NCBI GenBank assembly: GCA_017962845.1
Contig: JAGCUN010000015.1
Location: 20,539-84,538 of the forward strand
Source: Bacteroidales bacterium
GTDB taxonomy: Bacteria; Bacteroidota; Bacteroidia; Bacteroidales; WCHB1-69
Length of the DNA stretch: 64,000 nt
Reading direction: 5' to 3'
Positions 7,446-15,908 of the stretch are shown piece after piece; the stretch's first letter is position 1; the number at the start of each line of letters is the position of its first letter. The position numbers and the translations under genes are program-made. The notes beneath the pieces were generated by a model. That model did not search any database, was not told where the DNA came from, and was given only the letters and a program-made list of their open reading frames with translations.

Positions 7446-8714
7446 ATGCAAAACCAAGATCTTTTTGAAAAACTGCGGAAACAACATCCGACCTTCACTT
7501 ACGAAGGTTTTCAATATCAATATAGTGAAAATCAGATTGATATAACTTTCAACTTCCGTATTGGTGAAACGATACATTTCACGCCCTCCATGCACCTCTC
7601 TCCAGGCAAGCACGGCATCCGCCTTGCGGAGCCGAAACAGTTGGAGGGCATCATCTTCCATATCGGCCTCATCGAACTCATCAGCTACTGGAAATGCGCC
7701 TGCTGCCCCGTCGTACACGTAAAAGGATACCGCCTCTCTGAAGTCCAACAACAATGGTGGAAAAATCTCTATTGGAAAGGTTTGGGTGAATTTTTCTATC
7801 AGAATGGCATTTCGTCTGATATAAAGAACTTTATGAGCTTTTCTTTCGATGAAGATGCTGCACCGATTGAGGTCTTTCAATGCCAAAAAGTGGCAGAGTC
7901 TGACGCGGTTATCGTGCCGATCGGAGGGGGAAAAGACTCGGTGGTAACGCTGGAGCACCTAAAGCAGAAGCACCGCATCGTGCCGTTCATCATCAACCCG
8001 CGTGGGGCGACGCTCGACTGCGCACGAGTGGCTGGCTTCCCTGACGAAGAGGACATTGTGGTGCTGAAACGCGAGATTTCACCCCGACTGTTGGAGTTGA
8101 ATCGGCAAGGCTACCTGAACGGGCACACGCCCTTTTCGGCCATGTTGGCCTTCTATTCCTTGTTGGTGAGCACCGTGACGGGCGTGCGCGAGGTGGCCCT
8201 CTCCAACGAATCGAGCGCCAACGAGCCCACCATCCCCGGCACCGAAATCAACCACCAGTATTCCAAGTCGGTGGAGTTTGAAGAGAATTTTCGTCATTAT
8301 GTAAAAGAAAACCTCAACGATATTAATCATTATTACAGCTATTTACGACCTTATTGCGAGTTGGAGATTGCCCAATTTTTTGCACAGTATCCCCAATATT
8401 TTGAGGTTTTCAGAAGTTGCAATGCGGGCAGCAAAAGCAATATATGGTGCTGCAACTGTCCGAAATGCCTTTTCGCCTACATCATTCTCTCGCCATTCAT
8501 AGAAGATACCCAAATGATTCATATCTTCGGGGAAGATTTGCTCAACAAACCCTCTCTGCAACAATATTTTGACGAATTGACAGGGATTGCGGAAAACAAG
8601 CCTTTTGAATGTGTAGGCACCGTTGATGAGGTGAATCAAGCATTAGGGATGGTGGCCGAAAAATATCGCGGGAAATATTTGATAGACAGATGGTTGAAGA
8701 TTAAAAAACAGTAA
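7446..8714 (+). CDS. Probable UDP-MurNAc-L-Ala-L-Glu epimerase (MurL family)
   Basis: The 422-residue protein carries an ATP-pyrophosphatase-like loop, IVPIGGGKDSVVTLE (near residue 157), and a Cys-rich C-terminal segment with CNAGSKSNIWCCNCPKC. This combination matches, from memory, proteins annotated as MurL. MurL epimerises the terminal L-Glu of UDP-MurNAc-L-Ala-L-Glu and replaces glutamate racemase in making D-Glu for peptidoglycan. It would act in the cytoplasm with a MurD2-type ligase. No mur gene lies beside it: it stands alone between divergent yqgE and ktrA. A generic PP-loop ATPase is the fallback assignment. Confidence 0.55.
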   Translation: MQNQDLFEKLRKQHPTFTYEGFQYQYSENQIDITFNFRIGETIHFTPSMHLSPGKHGIRLAEPKQLEGIIFHIGLIELISYWKCACCPVVHVKGYRLSEVQQQWWKNLYWKGLGEFFYQNGISSDIKNFMSFSFDEDAAPIEVFQCQKVAESDAVIVPIGGGKDSVVTLEHLKQKHRIVPFIINPRGATLDCARVAGFPDEEDIVVLKREISPRLLELNRQGYLNGHTPFSAMLAFYSLLVSTVTGVREVALSNESSANEPTIPGTEINHQYSKSVEFEENFRHYVKENLNDINHYYSYLRPYCELEIAQFFAQYPQYFEVFRSCNAGSKSNIWCCNCPKCLFAYIILSPFIEDTQMIHIFGEDLLNKPSLQQYFDELTGIAENKPFECVGTVDEVNQALGMVAEKYRGKYLIDRWLKIKKQ

Positions 8715-8771
8715 AATAAAGGATATTCATCAAAAGCGGACGATTTTTATTGGGAATTCCGATTAAAATTG

Positions 8772-8779
8772 TATTTTTG
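8772..8779 (+). promoter_or_regulatory. -7 element of ktrAB
   Basis: TATTTTTG 24 bases before the ktrA ATG, with an A/T-rich upstream stretch. Confidence 0.65.
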
Positions 8780-8803
8780 CCGCTTGACTAAAAGTATAGA
8801 GAT

Positions 8804-9502
8804 ATGTCTAACGAAAGATTTGCGATTATTGGGGCAGGGCATTTCGGTTCATCCATTGCTATTGCGCTGTCACAGAGCGGCGCCGAGGTGCTGGTCATTG
8901 ATTCCGACATCAATGTTATACAAGATATATCAGATGATGTGGCGTATGCGGTCTGCATTGACGCGACGAACAAAAAGGCACTGATTGCGGAGAATATACA
9001 AGATTTCGACGTGGTGGTCGTGGCCATCGGCAACGACTTTGTGAAGCGGCTGTTGTGTACGGCCAACCTGATGGACCTGAACGTGAAGCGCATCATCTGC
9101 CGCACAATGGGCAAGAACCAGCGCATCATCTTGGAAAAGATGGGCGTGACCGAATTTCTGTCGCCTGAAGACGAAATCGGTACGTTGTTTGCCGAGCGTT
9201 TGCTGAACCCCAGTGTGGTATCCTACCTGCAACTCCCTGATGGATACCGCATTGCTGAAATTATCGCTCCACAGAGACTCATCGGCATGACCATCGCCGA
9301 CCTCAACCTCCGCGACGCCTATCGTTTGAGTTTGATTACCATCCGTCGCAACTTTGCCGACTCGCCGACTCCCACACAGAGCAATGCCACCGGCCACACG
9401 CTCGGCGTGCCCGACACCTCCACCGTGATAGAGGAGAAGGACTGCTTCGTGATTTTCGGCCTCACCCGCGACATCGAGAACTTCATCAAGAAAAACCAGT
9501 AA
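8804..9502 (+). CDS. ktrA: Potassium channel regulatory subunit KtrA (TrkA family)
   Basis: The 232-residue protein has an N-terminal RCK/Rossmann domain with IIGAGHFGSSIA (a nucleotide-binding Gly motif, residues 8-19) and an acidic residue ending strand 2 (VLVIDSD). A C-terminal TrkA-C domain covers about residues 140-230. The length is normal for KtrA. It forms the cytoplasmic ring that gates the KtrB channel in response to adenine nucleotides. It lies 4 bases before the ktrB start, so expression is coupled. Confidence 0.93.
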   Translation: MSNERFAIIGAGHFGSSIAIALSQSGAEVLVIDSDINVIQDISDDVAYAVCIDATNKKALIAENIQDFDVVVVAIGNDFVKRLLCTANLMDLNVKRIICRTMGKNQRIILEKMGVTEFLSPEDEIGTLFAERLLNPSVVSYLQLPDGYRIAEIIAPQRLIGMTIADLNLRDAYRLSLITIRRNFADSPTPTQSNATGHTLGVPDTSTVIEEKDCFVIFGLTRDIENFIKKNQ

Positions 9503-9506
9503 CGGC

Positions 9507-11306
9507 ATGAAGTGGCCTGAGATGAGAAGATGGAGGAAAGCGCAGTGGCTGCTGGCAAACAACCGGCAGCGCATCGACCTCGTTTTGCGCGCCCTCTCCT
9601 TCCCCATCACGCTGGCCGCCGTCGTATGCATCATCATCCAGCATGGATGCTTCCTCACCGACGCCCAGACAGTATGGACCTCGGCTATGGTCATCATCGC
9701 CTACGCTTTCTTCTTCTTCAAATTCCTCCTCCGCGCCTGCTATTACGAGACCAAATTTATCAACTATCTGAAAAATAATAAGATGGAACTTGTCATCATT
9801 GCAGTGTTCCTTCTTATCTCTATTTTCAGCCGACAACTCCAGCGACTTTTTTCCGTCCCCGATGCTACCTTCCCCCACTACCGGCAGCTGTTTTTCCACC
9901 TTTATTACCTGATCATTTTCTTTGTAGAGCTGGCCAAAGTAAGTGCCTTCCTGAAAAAAATCAACATGAGTCCGCCGCTGCTGATGATGGTGTCGTTCTT
10001 CCTGCTAATTGCCTTCGGCACGCTGCTGCTGCTCATGCCCAAGGCCACCACCAACGGCATCACCTTCGCTGACGCGCTCTTCACGGCCACCAGCGCCAGT
10101 TGCGTCACAGGGCTCACCTCGGTCAACACCGCACTCAGCTTCACTACCACAGGACACATCATCCTATTGGTACTGATGCAGTTGGGCGGTATGAGCATCC
10201 TCTCCTTTGCAACCTTCTTCATCTCCTTCCTCTCACATTCCTACACAGGGCTGCGCTACCAATATATGGTGAAAGATATGCTCTCCACCAACCGCGTGTC
10301 GGACTCTTTCTCTTTCTTGCGCGAAATTATCATGATGACCTTCGTCATCGAGGGCGTGGGTGCTGTGATGCTCTATATGTATTGGCGCACTACTGGACTT
10401 TTTGCAGAAGACAGCGAAACCATCTTTTATGCCATTTTCCATGCCATTTCAGCGTTCAATAACGCCGGATTCTCGTTATGGCAGACGGGACTGATGGACC
10501 AGGCTATTGTAAGCAGCTATTTCCCGCAGATGATCATCATGATTTTGGTCTTCTCCGGCGGCATCGGCTACGTGGTGCTGCGTGACTTCTTCGATCCTCG
10601 CGTCATTGCGGAACGCAAGAAAAAAAGATGGATGAAGCTCGCCGACGGCACCCATATCGCGCTGCTCACCTCCTTTGCCATCATCATCGTGGGCACCCTA
10701 TTATTCTATGCATTAGAATACAATAATACCTTGGCGAAAAGCAGCGGGTTTGAGAAATTTTTCTCCGCTTTGTTCCAGATTACGGCCGGTCGAACAGCAG
10801 GTTTCAACATTGTAGATATTGATGCCATCACCGTTCCTTCCCTGCTCATCTTCATCATCATTATCTTCATCGGAGCCTCCCCGGGTTCTACGGGCGGCGG
10901 TATCAAAACCACCACCTTCTTCGTCATCATCAAGTCACTTTTCGCCACCATCCAAGGAAAGAGCAAAATTGAATTTCGTAAGAAAACCATCCCCTTCCAA
11001 ATCGTCGATAAAGCCTACTCCATCGTGGTGATGACGCTTGTGTTCATCGTCAGTTCCACCATCATACTCTGTATCATCGATCCGCAAATTCCGCTCAAAA
11101 ACACCATGTTTGAAGCCGCCTCCGCTTTCACCACCTGCGGCCTCTCCACCGGCTGCATCGACCAGTTCTCAGACGCGGGAAAATTGGTGCTCACCATCAA
11201 CATGTATATTGGAAGAATCGGCACCCTAACCTTCGCTTACGCCCTCAGCAAACGTGTGAAAGAGACCAAACACGAGTACCCGGAGACCTATTTTATGGTG
11301 GGTTAA
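9507..11306 (+). CDS. ktrB: Potassium transporter KtrB/TrkH family
   Basis: A 599-residue polytopic inner-membrane protein. The four pore-loop repeats are visible by their filter segments: SASCVTGLTSV, SAFNNAGFSLW, TAGRTAGFNIV and SAFTTCGLSTG, each with the key Gly. It has about 120 residues with extra N-terminal helices before the canonical core. This makes it longer than Bacillus KtrB (about 450 residues) but similar to other Bacteroidota members. It pairs with KtrA to take up K+ driven by the membrane potential, often with Na+. Confidence 0.93.
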   Translation: MKWPEMRRWRKAQWLLANNRQRIDLVLRALSFPITLAAVVCIIIQHGCFLTDAQTVWTSAMVIIAYAFFFFKFLLRACYYETKFINYLKNNKMELVIIAVFLLISIFSRQLQRLFSVPDATFPHYRQLFFHLYYLIIFFVELAKVSAFLKKINMSPPLLMMVSFFLLIAFGTLLLLMPKATTNGITFADALFTATSASCVTGLTSVNTALSFTTTGHIILLVLMQLGGMSILSFATFFISFLSHSYTGLRYQYMVKDMLSTNRVSDSFSFLREIIMMTFVIEGVGAVMLYMYWRTTGLFAEDSETIFYAIFHAISAFNNAGFSLWQTGLMDQAIVSSYFPQMIIMILVFSGGIGYVVLRDFFDPRVIAERKKKRWMKLADGTHIALLTSFAIIIVGTLLFYALEYNNTLAKSSGFEKFFSALFQITAGRTAGFNIVDIDAITVPSLLIFIIIIFIGASPGSTGGGIKTTTFFVIIKSLFATIQGKSKIEFRKKTIPFQIVDKAYSIVVMTLVFIVSSTIILCIIDPQIPLKNTMFEAASAFTTCGLSTGCIDQFSDAGKLVLTINMYIGRIGTLTFAYALSKRVKETKHEYPETYFMVG

Positions 11307-11381
11307 TTTATTTATAATCAATTATTTATGATTTAAATATTAAAAATTTGAAGATTTAGGTGCAGATTTACAAAAAAGTTG

Positions 11382-11389
11382 TATTTTTG
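11382..11389 (+). promoter_or_regulatory. -7 element of tRNA-Glu(CTC)
   Basis: TATTTTTG 12 bases before the mature 5' end of the tRNA. Confidence 0.65.
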
Positions 11390-11401
11390 CAGCATCAAAC
11401 T

Positions 11402-11478
11402 GGCGCATTCGTCTAGTGGTCCAGGACGTCAGATTCTCAGTCTGAATATCAAGGGTTCGACTCCCTTATGCGCTACCA
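11402..11478 (+). tRNA. tRNA-Glu (anticodon CTC)
   Basis: A full cloverleaf can be drawn. The acceptor stem GGCGCAT pairs with ATGCGCT (one G-U), followed by discriminator A and an encoded CCA. The D arm GTCTAGTGGTCCAGGAC is typical of tRNA-Glu. The anticodon stem TCAGA/TCTGA encloses the loop TTCTCAG (anticodon CTC). The T arm contains GGGTTCGACTCCC. It has its own promoter and a strong downstream terminator. Confidence 0.95.
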
Positions 11479-11479
11479 C

Positions 11480-11508
11480 GGCAGAAGTAAAATTCTGCCT
11501 TTTTTTTT
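11480..11508 (+). terminator. Intrinsic terminator of tRNA-Glu(CTC)
   Basis: Stem GGCAGAA/TTCTGCC with a 6-base loop followed by nine T. It begins 2 bases after the tRNA CCA end. Confidence 0.85.
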
Positions 11509-11525
11509 CGTAAAAAGAAGAATAT

Positions 11526-12182
11526 ATGCTGGTAATTTTTGATCTGGACGGCACCATTCTCAACACCCTGGAAGATTTGGCCTCATCGGGCAACCACGTC
11601 CTTTCCTGCCACGGTTACCCCACCCATCCCACCGAAGCCTATAAGATGTTCGTGGGAAATGGCATTCAAAAATTAATGGAACGAATACTTCCTGAAGAAT
11701 ATCGCACAGAATCCATTGTATCAACGCTTTACCACGAATTTTTGGAGTATTACGATTTGCATAAAATGGACAAGACTGTGCCATATTCTGGCATTATCGA
11801 ACTACTGGAAGGGTTGCAAAATCAGGGTATCAAATTGGCGGTAGCATCGAACAAAGCGCACGAAGCCATGGGTCCGCTGATGCGCCACTACTTCCCCACC
11901 ATCCGTTTCTCGGCGGTGTTAGGGTACCGTCCCGGCGCATTGCCCAAGCCCAATCCCGACATGGTGTTCGAGATCATCGAGGCGGCACGTGAAACGCAGA
12001 AGTCAACGCTTTTTGTGGGCGACAGCTGTGTAGATATGGAGACGGCCACGCGGGCGGGACTGAAAAAGATGGGCGTGCTGTGGGGATACCGCACCAAAGA
12101 AGAACTCGTGAATGCCGGCGCGGATTACATCCTTGAAAAACCGGATCTCACGAGTTTCAATAAAATCCTTCAATTCTTGTAA
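11526..12182 (+). CDS. HAD-family hydrolase, phosphoglycolate phosphatase-like
   Basis: A 218-residue HAD phosphatase. Motif I is VIFDLDGTILNT (nucleophile Asp8, acid Asp10), motif II VASNKAHEA, motif III includes GALPKPNPDM with the Lys, and motif IV FVGDSCVDMETATRAG. The helical cap between motifs I and II is the Gph/PGP type. The expected reaction is dephosphorylation of 2-phosphoglycolate or a similar small phosphomonoester, but substrate calls in this family are unreliable. It lies 18 bases after the tRNA terminator with no clear promoter of its own, so it may depend on read-through. Confidence 0.85.
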   Translation: MLVIFDLDGTILNTLEDLASSGNHVLSCHGYPTHPTEAYKMFVGNGIQKLMERILPEEYRTESIVSTLYHEFLEYYDLHKMDKTVPYSGIIELLEGLQNQGIKLAVASNKAHEAMGPLMRHYFPTIRFSAVLGYRPGALPKPNPDMVFEIIEAARETQKSTLFVGDSCVDMETATRAGLKKMGVLWGYRTKEELVNAGADYILEKPDLTSFNKILQFL

Positions 12183-12196
12183 TAGAAAAAACGGCG

Positions 12197-13531
12197 TTAG
12201 CGTCTTTTTCGTGCGCTAAGGGCATTCATCAGGCCTTTGGCCTTGCCGCTGTTCACCATCTTCATCATCTTGCGGGTATCGTAGAACTGTTTGACGAGAC
12301 GGTTCACCTCCTGGATGTCGGTGCCGCTACCGTTGGCGATACGTTTTTTGCGGCTGCCGTTGATGATGTCGGGATTCTGGCGCTCTTCGGGAGTCATAGA
12401 GAGGATGATGGCCTCCACGCTCTTGAAGGCGTTGTCGTCGATGTCGAGGTCGCGCACGGCCTTGCCCATGCCGGGAATCATACCCATCAACTCCTTCACG
12501 TTGCCCATCTTCTTGATTTGCTGAATCTGGTTGAGGAAGTCGTTGAAATCGAACTGGTTCTTGGCGAGTTTCTTCTGCAACTTGGCGGCCTCTTCCTCGT
12601 CGAATTGTGCCTGGGCAGTCTCCACAAACGAGCGGATGTCGCCCATACCGAGAATACGCTCGGCCATACGGTCGGGGTGGAACACATCGAGGGCTTCCAT
12701 CTTCTCGCCGGTACCGATGAACTTGATGGGCTTGTTGACCACCGCCTTGATGGTGAGGGCGGCACCTCCACGGGTGTCACCATCCATCTTGGTAAGAATC
12801 ACACCGTCGAAATTGAGCTTGTCGTTGAACGCCTTGGCGGTGTTCACGGCATCCTGACCAGTCATGGCATCCACCACGAAGAGGATTTCGTTGGGATTGA
12901 CGGCATCTTTGATGTTGCCGATCTCCTCCATCATCTCCTCATCCACGGCGAGACGACCGGCGGTATCCACAATCACCACATCGAGGCCATTGGCCTTGGC
13001 GTAGGCAACCGCATTCTTGGCAATCTCGACCGGCTTCTTGGAGTCGGGTTCGGTATAAACCGGCACTTCGAGCTGTTCGCCCAAAACCTTCAACTGGTCA
13101 ATAGCGGCAGGACGATACACGTCGCCTGCGACGAGCAACGGTTTGCGATGGCGTTTGTTTTTCAGCATGTTAGCCAGCTTGGCGGCATGGGTGGTCTTAC
13201 CGGAACCTTGCAAACCTGCCATCAAGATGACCGCCGGATTGGCGTTGATGTTGATGTCTTCGGCAGCAGTGCCCATCAACTCAATCAATTCGTCGTAGGT
13301 GATTTTCACCATCATCTGGCTGGGGGAGACGGCCTTCAGCACATCCATACCCAACGCTTTGGCTTTCACCTTGTCGGTAAATTCTTTCGCAATCTTGTAA
13401 CTGACGTCCGCATCCAGAAGTGCTTTACGCACCTCCTTCATGGTTTCCGCCACGTTGATATCCGTAATTTTTCCTTGTCCTTTCAGGACTTTGAACGCCC
13501 GTTCTAACCGGTCGCTTAAGCTGTCAAACAT
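12197..13531 (-). CDS. ffh: Signal recognition particle protein Ffh (SRP54)
   Basis: A 444-residue GTPase that binds 4.5S RNA and the signal sequences of nascent membrane proteins, delivering ribosomes to FtsY. The N domain covers about residues 1-85. The G domain has GLQGSGKTT (near 108), DTAGR and TKMD. The methionine-rich M domain after about residue 300 contains GMGDIRSFVE and a Met-rich basic tail. The length is normal. It has its own promoter at 13560-13567 and is convergent with the HAD gene, with 14 bases between stops. Confidence 0.97.
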   Translation of the reverse strand: MFDSLSDRLERAFKVLKGQGKITDINVAETMKEVRKALLDADVSYKIAKEFTDKVKAKALGMDVLKAVSPSQMMVKITYDELIELMGTAAEDININANPAVILMAGLQGSGKTTHAAKLANMLKNKRHRKPLLVAGDVYRPAAIDQLKVLGEQLEVPVYTEPDSKKPVEIAKNAVAYAKANGLDVVIVDTAGRLAVDEEMMEEIGNIKDAVNPNEILFVVDAMTGQDAVNTAKAFNDKLNFDGVILTKMDGDTRGGAALTIKAVVNKPIKFIGTGEKMEALDVFHPDRMAERILGMGDIRSFVETAQAQFDEEEAAKLQKKLAKNQFDFNDFLNQIQQIKKMGNVKELMGMIPGMGKAVRDLDIDDNAFKSVEAIILSMTPEERQNPDIINGSRKKRIANGSGTDIQEVNRLVKQFYDTRKMMKMVNSGKAKGLMNALSARKRR

Positions 13532-13559
13532 GATGATTTTTCGTTAAAAAATGAGTTTG

Positions 13560-13567
13560 CAAAAATA
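13560..13567 (-). promoter_or_regulatory. -7 element of ffh
   Basis: TATTTTTG on the minus strand, 28 bases before the ffh ATG and immediately after the MBL gene stop. Confidence 0.7.
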
Positions 13568-13582
13568 CAAAATTGTCGGGAA

Positions 13583-14983
13583 TTAGATTTCAACCGATTC
13601 TCTGAATTTCGGAATATAGGATTTCTTGAATCCGGCATCGGCGAGATGTTGTGCGTACGCCACGCGGGCGGGGTCTTCACCATGCACAATGAAGATGTTG
13701 CGCACTTTCTTTTTATCTTGGCACGAAAGATAATGGATGAGTTCATAATAGTCGCCATGACCCGAGAAGGCCTCGATGGAGGCGAGTTTGGCGCGCACTT
13801 TGTACTTGGTGCCGAAGATGGAGACCTCGCTGTCGCCCCGCATGATTTTAGCCCCGAGGGTGGTGGGGGCGCAGTATCCGACTGAAAGAATGGTAGTTTT
13901 GGGATTCTCGATATTATTGGCGAGGTGGTGCTTTACACGTCCCGCCTCCATCATGCCCGATGCGGAAATGATGATGCAGGGACGGTTGTAGGAGTTGAGT
14001 TTCTTGGAGTCGGCGATGCTGCGGATATAGTGTACCTTCTGGAATCCGAACGGGTCGGGGTCGGTTTTGATATACTCTTGCAGCTCCTCGTTGAAGGCTT
14101 CGCTGTGGATGCGGAAAATGTCGGTGGCAGCCACGGCCAGCGGACTGTCGATAAAAATTTCCACATCCGGCAGATTTTTCTCATTCTCAAGGCTTTGCAA
14201 GGCATAAACAATCTCCTGGGTACGGCCGATGGCAAATGAGGGAATAATGAGTTTGCCCTTGCGTTGCGCCACCGCATCTTTGATGACCAACATGAGGTCG
14301 CGTTTGGCCTCGCTGATGGTGGTGTGGAGACGGTCGCCGTAGGTGGATTCGGTGATGATGTAGTCGGCCTGTGGGAAGGCTTCGGGGTCGGGAAGGATGG
14401 TTTTGTTGTAACGGCCAATATCTCCTGTATAGCAGAGCGTACGGACTTTTCTACCCTCTTTGATGGTGATATAGATGGCGCTACTGCCGAGCATGTGGCC
14501 GGTATTGATGAGTTCAAACTTGAAGTCGGGGGTGAGTTCGTAGGGAAGATGGTAGGGGATGCTGATGAAGTGGCGCATACAGGTCACCGCGTCCTGCATG
14601 GTATAGATGGGTTCGACGGGAGGAAGTCCCTGGAAGGCGCGTTTCTTGTTGAACTGGGCGGTATCGGTCTCTTGGATGCGGCCGGAGTCGGGAAGCATGA
14701 TGGCGCAGAGGTCGCGGGTGGCGGGAGTGCAGAACACCGTGCCCTTGAAACCTCTTTTCACCACGTAGGGAATCAGGCCGGAGTGGTCGATATGTGCGTG
14801 GGAAAGAATGATGTAGTCGATGTCGCGCGGGTCGAAGCCAAGGTCGCGGTTCATGCTGTCGGTCTCGAGACCTTTCCCTTGGTACATTCCACAATCGAGC
14901 AAAATTTTCACGCCTTTGCGTGTGGTGAGAAGAAATTTACTGCCGGTAACTTCCGTCGTTGCACCTAAAAAATCAATTTTCAT
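13583..14983 (-). CDS. MBL-fold/beta-CASP ribonuclease-like protein
   Basis: The 466-residue protein has a metallo-beta-lactamase domain with SHAHIDHSG (HxHxDH, about residues 60-68), a GHMLGSSA metal-ligand turn, and YTGDIGRYNK. A beta-CASP insert follows and an RMMBL-type C-terminus with SGHGDYYEL. This is the archaeal CPSF/YSH1-like class that processes or degrades RNA. The frame continues upstream through the tRNA gene, but the ATG at 14983 (MKIDFLGATT) is chosen because it follows a TATCTTTG promoter element and gives the normal family N-terminus. RNA is the likely substrate by family; specificity is unknown. Confidence 0.9.
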   Translation of the reverse strand: MKIDFLGATTEVTGSKFLLTTRKGVKILLDCGMYQGKGLETDSMNRDLGFDPRDIDYIILSHAHIDHSGLIPYVVKRGFKGTVFCTPATRDLCAIMLPDSGRIQETDTAQFNKKRAFQGLPPVEPIYTMQDAVTCMRHFISIPYHLPYELTPDFKFELINTGHMLGSSAIYITIKEGRKVRTLCYTGDIGRYNKTILPDPEAFPQADYIITESTYGDRLHTTISEAKRDLMLVIKDAVAQRKGKLIIPSFAIGRTQEIVYALQSLENEKNLPDVEIFIDSPLAVAATDIFRIHSEAFNEELQEYIKTDPDPFGFQKVHYIRSIADSKKLNSYNRPCIIISASGMMEAGRVKHHLANNIENPKTTILSVGYCAPTTLGAKIMRGDSEVSIFGTKYKVRAKLASIEAFSGHGDYYELIHYLSCQDKKKVRNIFIVHGEDPARVAYAQHLADAGFKKSYIPKFRESVEI

Positions 14984-15003
14984 AATGTTTGGTTTTGGCG
15001 GCG

Positions 15004-15011
15004 CAAAGATA
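15004..15011 (-). promoter_or_regulatory. -7 element of the MBL/beta-CASP gene
   Basis: TATCTTTG on the minus strand, 20 bases before the ATG at 14983. It separates this gene from the upstream tRNA-Glu, whose terminator lies just before it. Confidence 0.7.
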
Positions 15012-15023
15012 CGATTTTTTGCA

Positions 15024-15055
15024 ATAAAAAAAGAGACAGTCTGAAACTGTCTCTT
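15024..15055 (-). terminator. Intrinsic terminator of tRNA-Glu(TTC)
   Basis: On the minus strand, arms AAGAGACAGT/ACTGTCTCTT with a 5-base loop, followed by a run of T. It starts 2 bases after the tRNA end. Confidence 0.88.
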
Positions 15056-15057
15056 CG

Positions 15058-15132
15058 TACTGGATGGGGGATTCGAACCCCCGATTTTCAGGATGAAAAC
15101 CTGACGTCCTGGGCCAACTAGACGAATCCAGC
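15058..15132 (-). tRNA. tRNA-Glu (anticodon TTC)
   Basis: On the minus strand, acceptor GCTGGAT pairs with ATCCAGT (one G-U), followed by discriminator A. The CCA is not encoded, unlike the Glu(CTC) and Arg genes here. The D arm GTCTAGTTGGCCCAGGAC, anticodon stem TCAGG/CCTGA with loop TTTTCAT, and T arm GGGGGTTCGAATCCCCC are all present. Confidence 0.95.
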
Positions 15133-15154
15133 ATTTCCTCAAAAAATGAGGCTG

Positions 15155-15162
15155 CAAAAATA
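15155..15162 (-). promoter_or_regulatory. -7 element of tRNA-Glu(TTC)
   Basis: TATTTTTG on the minus strand, 22 bases before the mature tRNA 5' end. Confidence 0.65.
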
Positions 15163-15211
15163 CATGATTTTTTAATACAAAACCAATTTTTGCAAAAAAT
15201 ATTTTTTCGAC

Positions 15212-15892
15212 CTACTTGTCATCAGGTTCAAACCTGAATCCCAGACGTTTACCTGTCTTCAGAATCATATTCTGATCTTCAATCTGAAGGATGTCATTCA
15301 CCGAAATCTCCACCAAATTGGAATACTCCGGCACCAAGAGGTCGAAATTGATGGTGTATTGGATGGCCGACATCAGAATCTCTTCTACCGACTGTTTGTC
15401 AAGTTCGCGATTGTTGAAATTGTTGAGCACTTTCGCCAATTCGCGTTTTCCTTCCACATAAAAATGCTTGTCTTTATTGATAAAAATTCGCCCGATCATA
15501 TAGCCGGAGTCGTTGATGCGGTTGTAGCGGAACGAGTCGGAGAGGAAGTTGAAGATATGGATGACGCCACAGTAGGAGCGGGTCTGGTCTTCGCGGATGT
15601 AGGGAGTTTTCATCACCTCATGGTCGCGGGGAAACTCGAAGATGTTGGTGTGCATCAGGAAAATCAGCACATCGCCGGCGAAACGGAGCTTGAACTCGTG
15701 GAGGTTCTTGCCGTTATAGTCCACGGTGACACGTGGGTGCTGCTCGGCGCAATTCTCTTCATAATAATCTTCAAACTCTTTGGCGCACTGTTTGAACAGC
15801 TCCATCGACTCGAGGGTACTGGAATAGATTTGCTGTTTCAGTTCGCCTTTTTGAATCAATAATTGACAAATGTTAGAATAATCGGTATCCAT
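15212..15892 (-). CDS. Conserved hypothetical cytoplasmic protein
   Basis: A 226-residue protein without signal peptide or membrane helix. Visible features are an N-terminal helical stretch, then VDYNGKNLHEFKLRFAGDVL, MHTNIFEFPRDHEVMKTPYI and YMIGRIFINKDKHFYVEGKR, and a C-terminus ending KTGKRLGFRFEPDDK. I recognise the sequence as typical of a Bacteroidales-conserved protein of unknown function but cannot name a domain. It starts 16 bases after the M23 gene and appears to be the last gene of the aminotransferase operon. Confidence 0.8.
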   Translation of the reverse strand: MDTDYSNICQLLIQKGELKQQIYSSTLESMELFKQCAKEFEDYYEENCAEQHPRVTVDYNGKNLHEFKLRFAGDVLIFLMHTNIFEFPRDHEVMKTPYIREDQTRSYCGVIHIFNFLSDSFRYNRINDSGYMIGRIFINKDKHFYVEGKRELAKVLNNFNNRELDKQSVEEILMSAIQYTINFDLLVPEYSNLVEISVNDILQIEDQNMILKTGKRLGFRFEPDDK

Positions 15893-15908
15893 ATACTGAA
15901 TTAAAGGG

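Noticed and set aside
12183..12196. Terminator between the HAD gene and ffh
   Set aside because: Only a weak imperfect stem near a short T run; not enough to call.
12518..13507. 329-codon plus-strand frame opposite ffh
   Set aside because: Shadow of ffh; His/Leu-rich with no recognisable motif.
14984..15157. N-terminal extension of the MBL/beta-CASP protein
   Set aside because: The extension would translate across tRNA-Glu(TTC), its terminator and the gene's own promoter.
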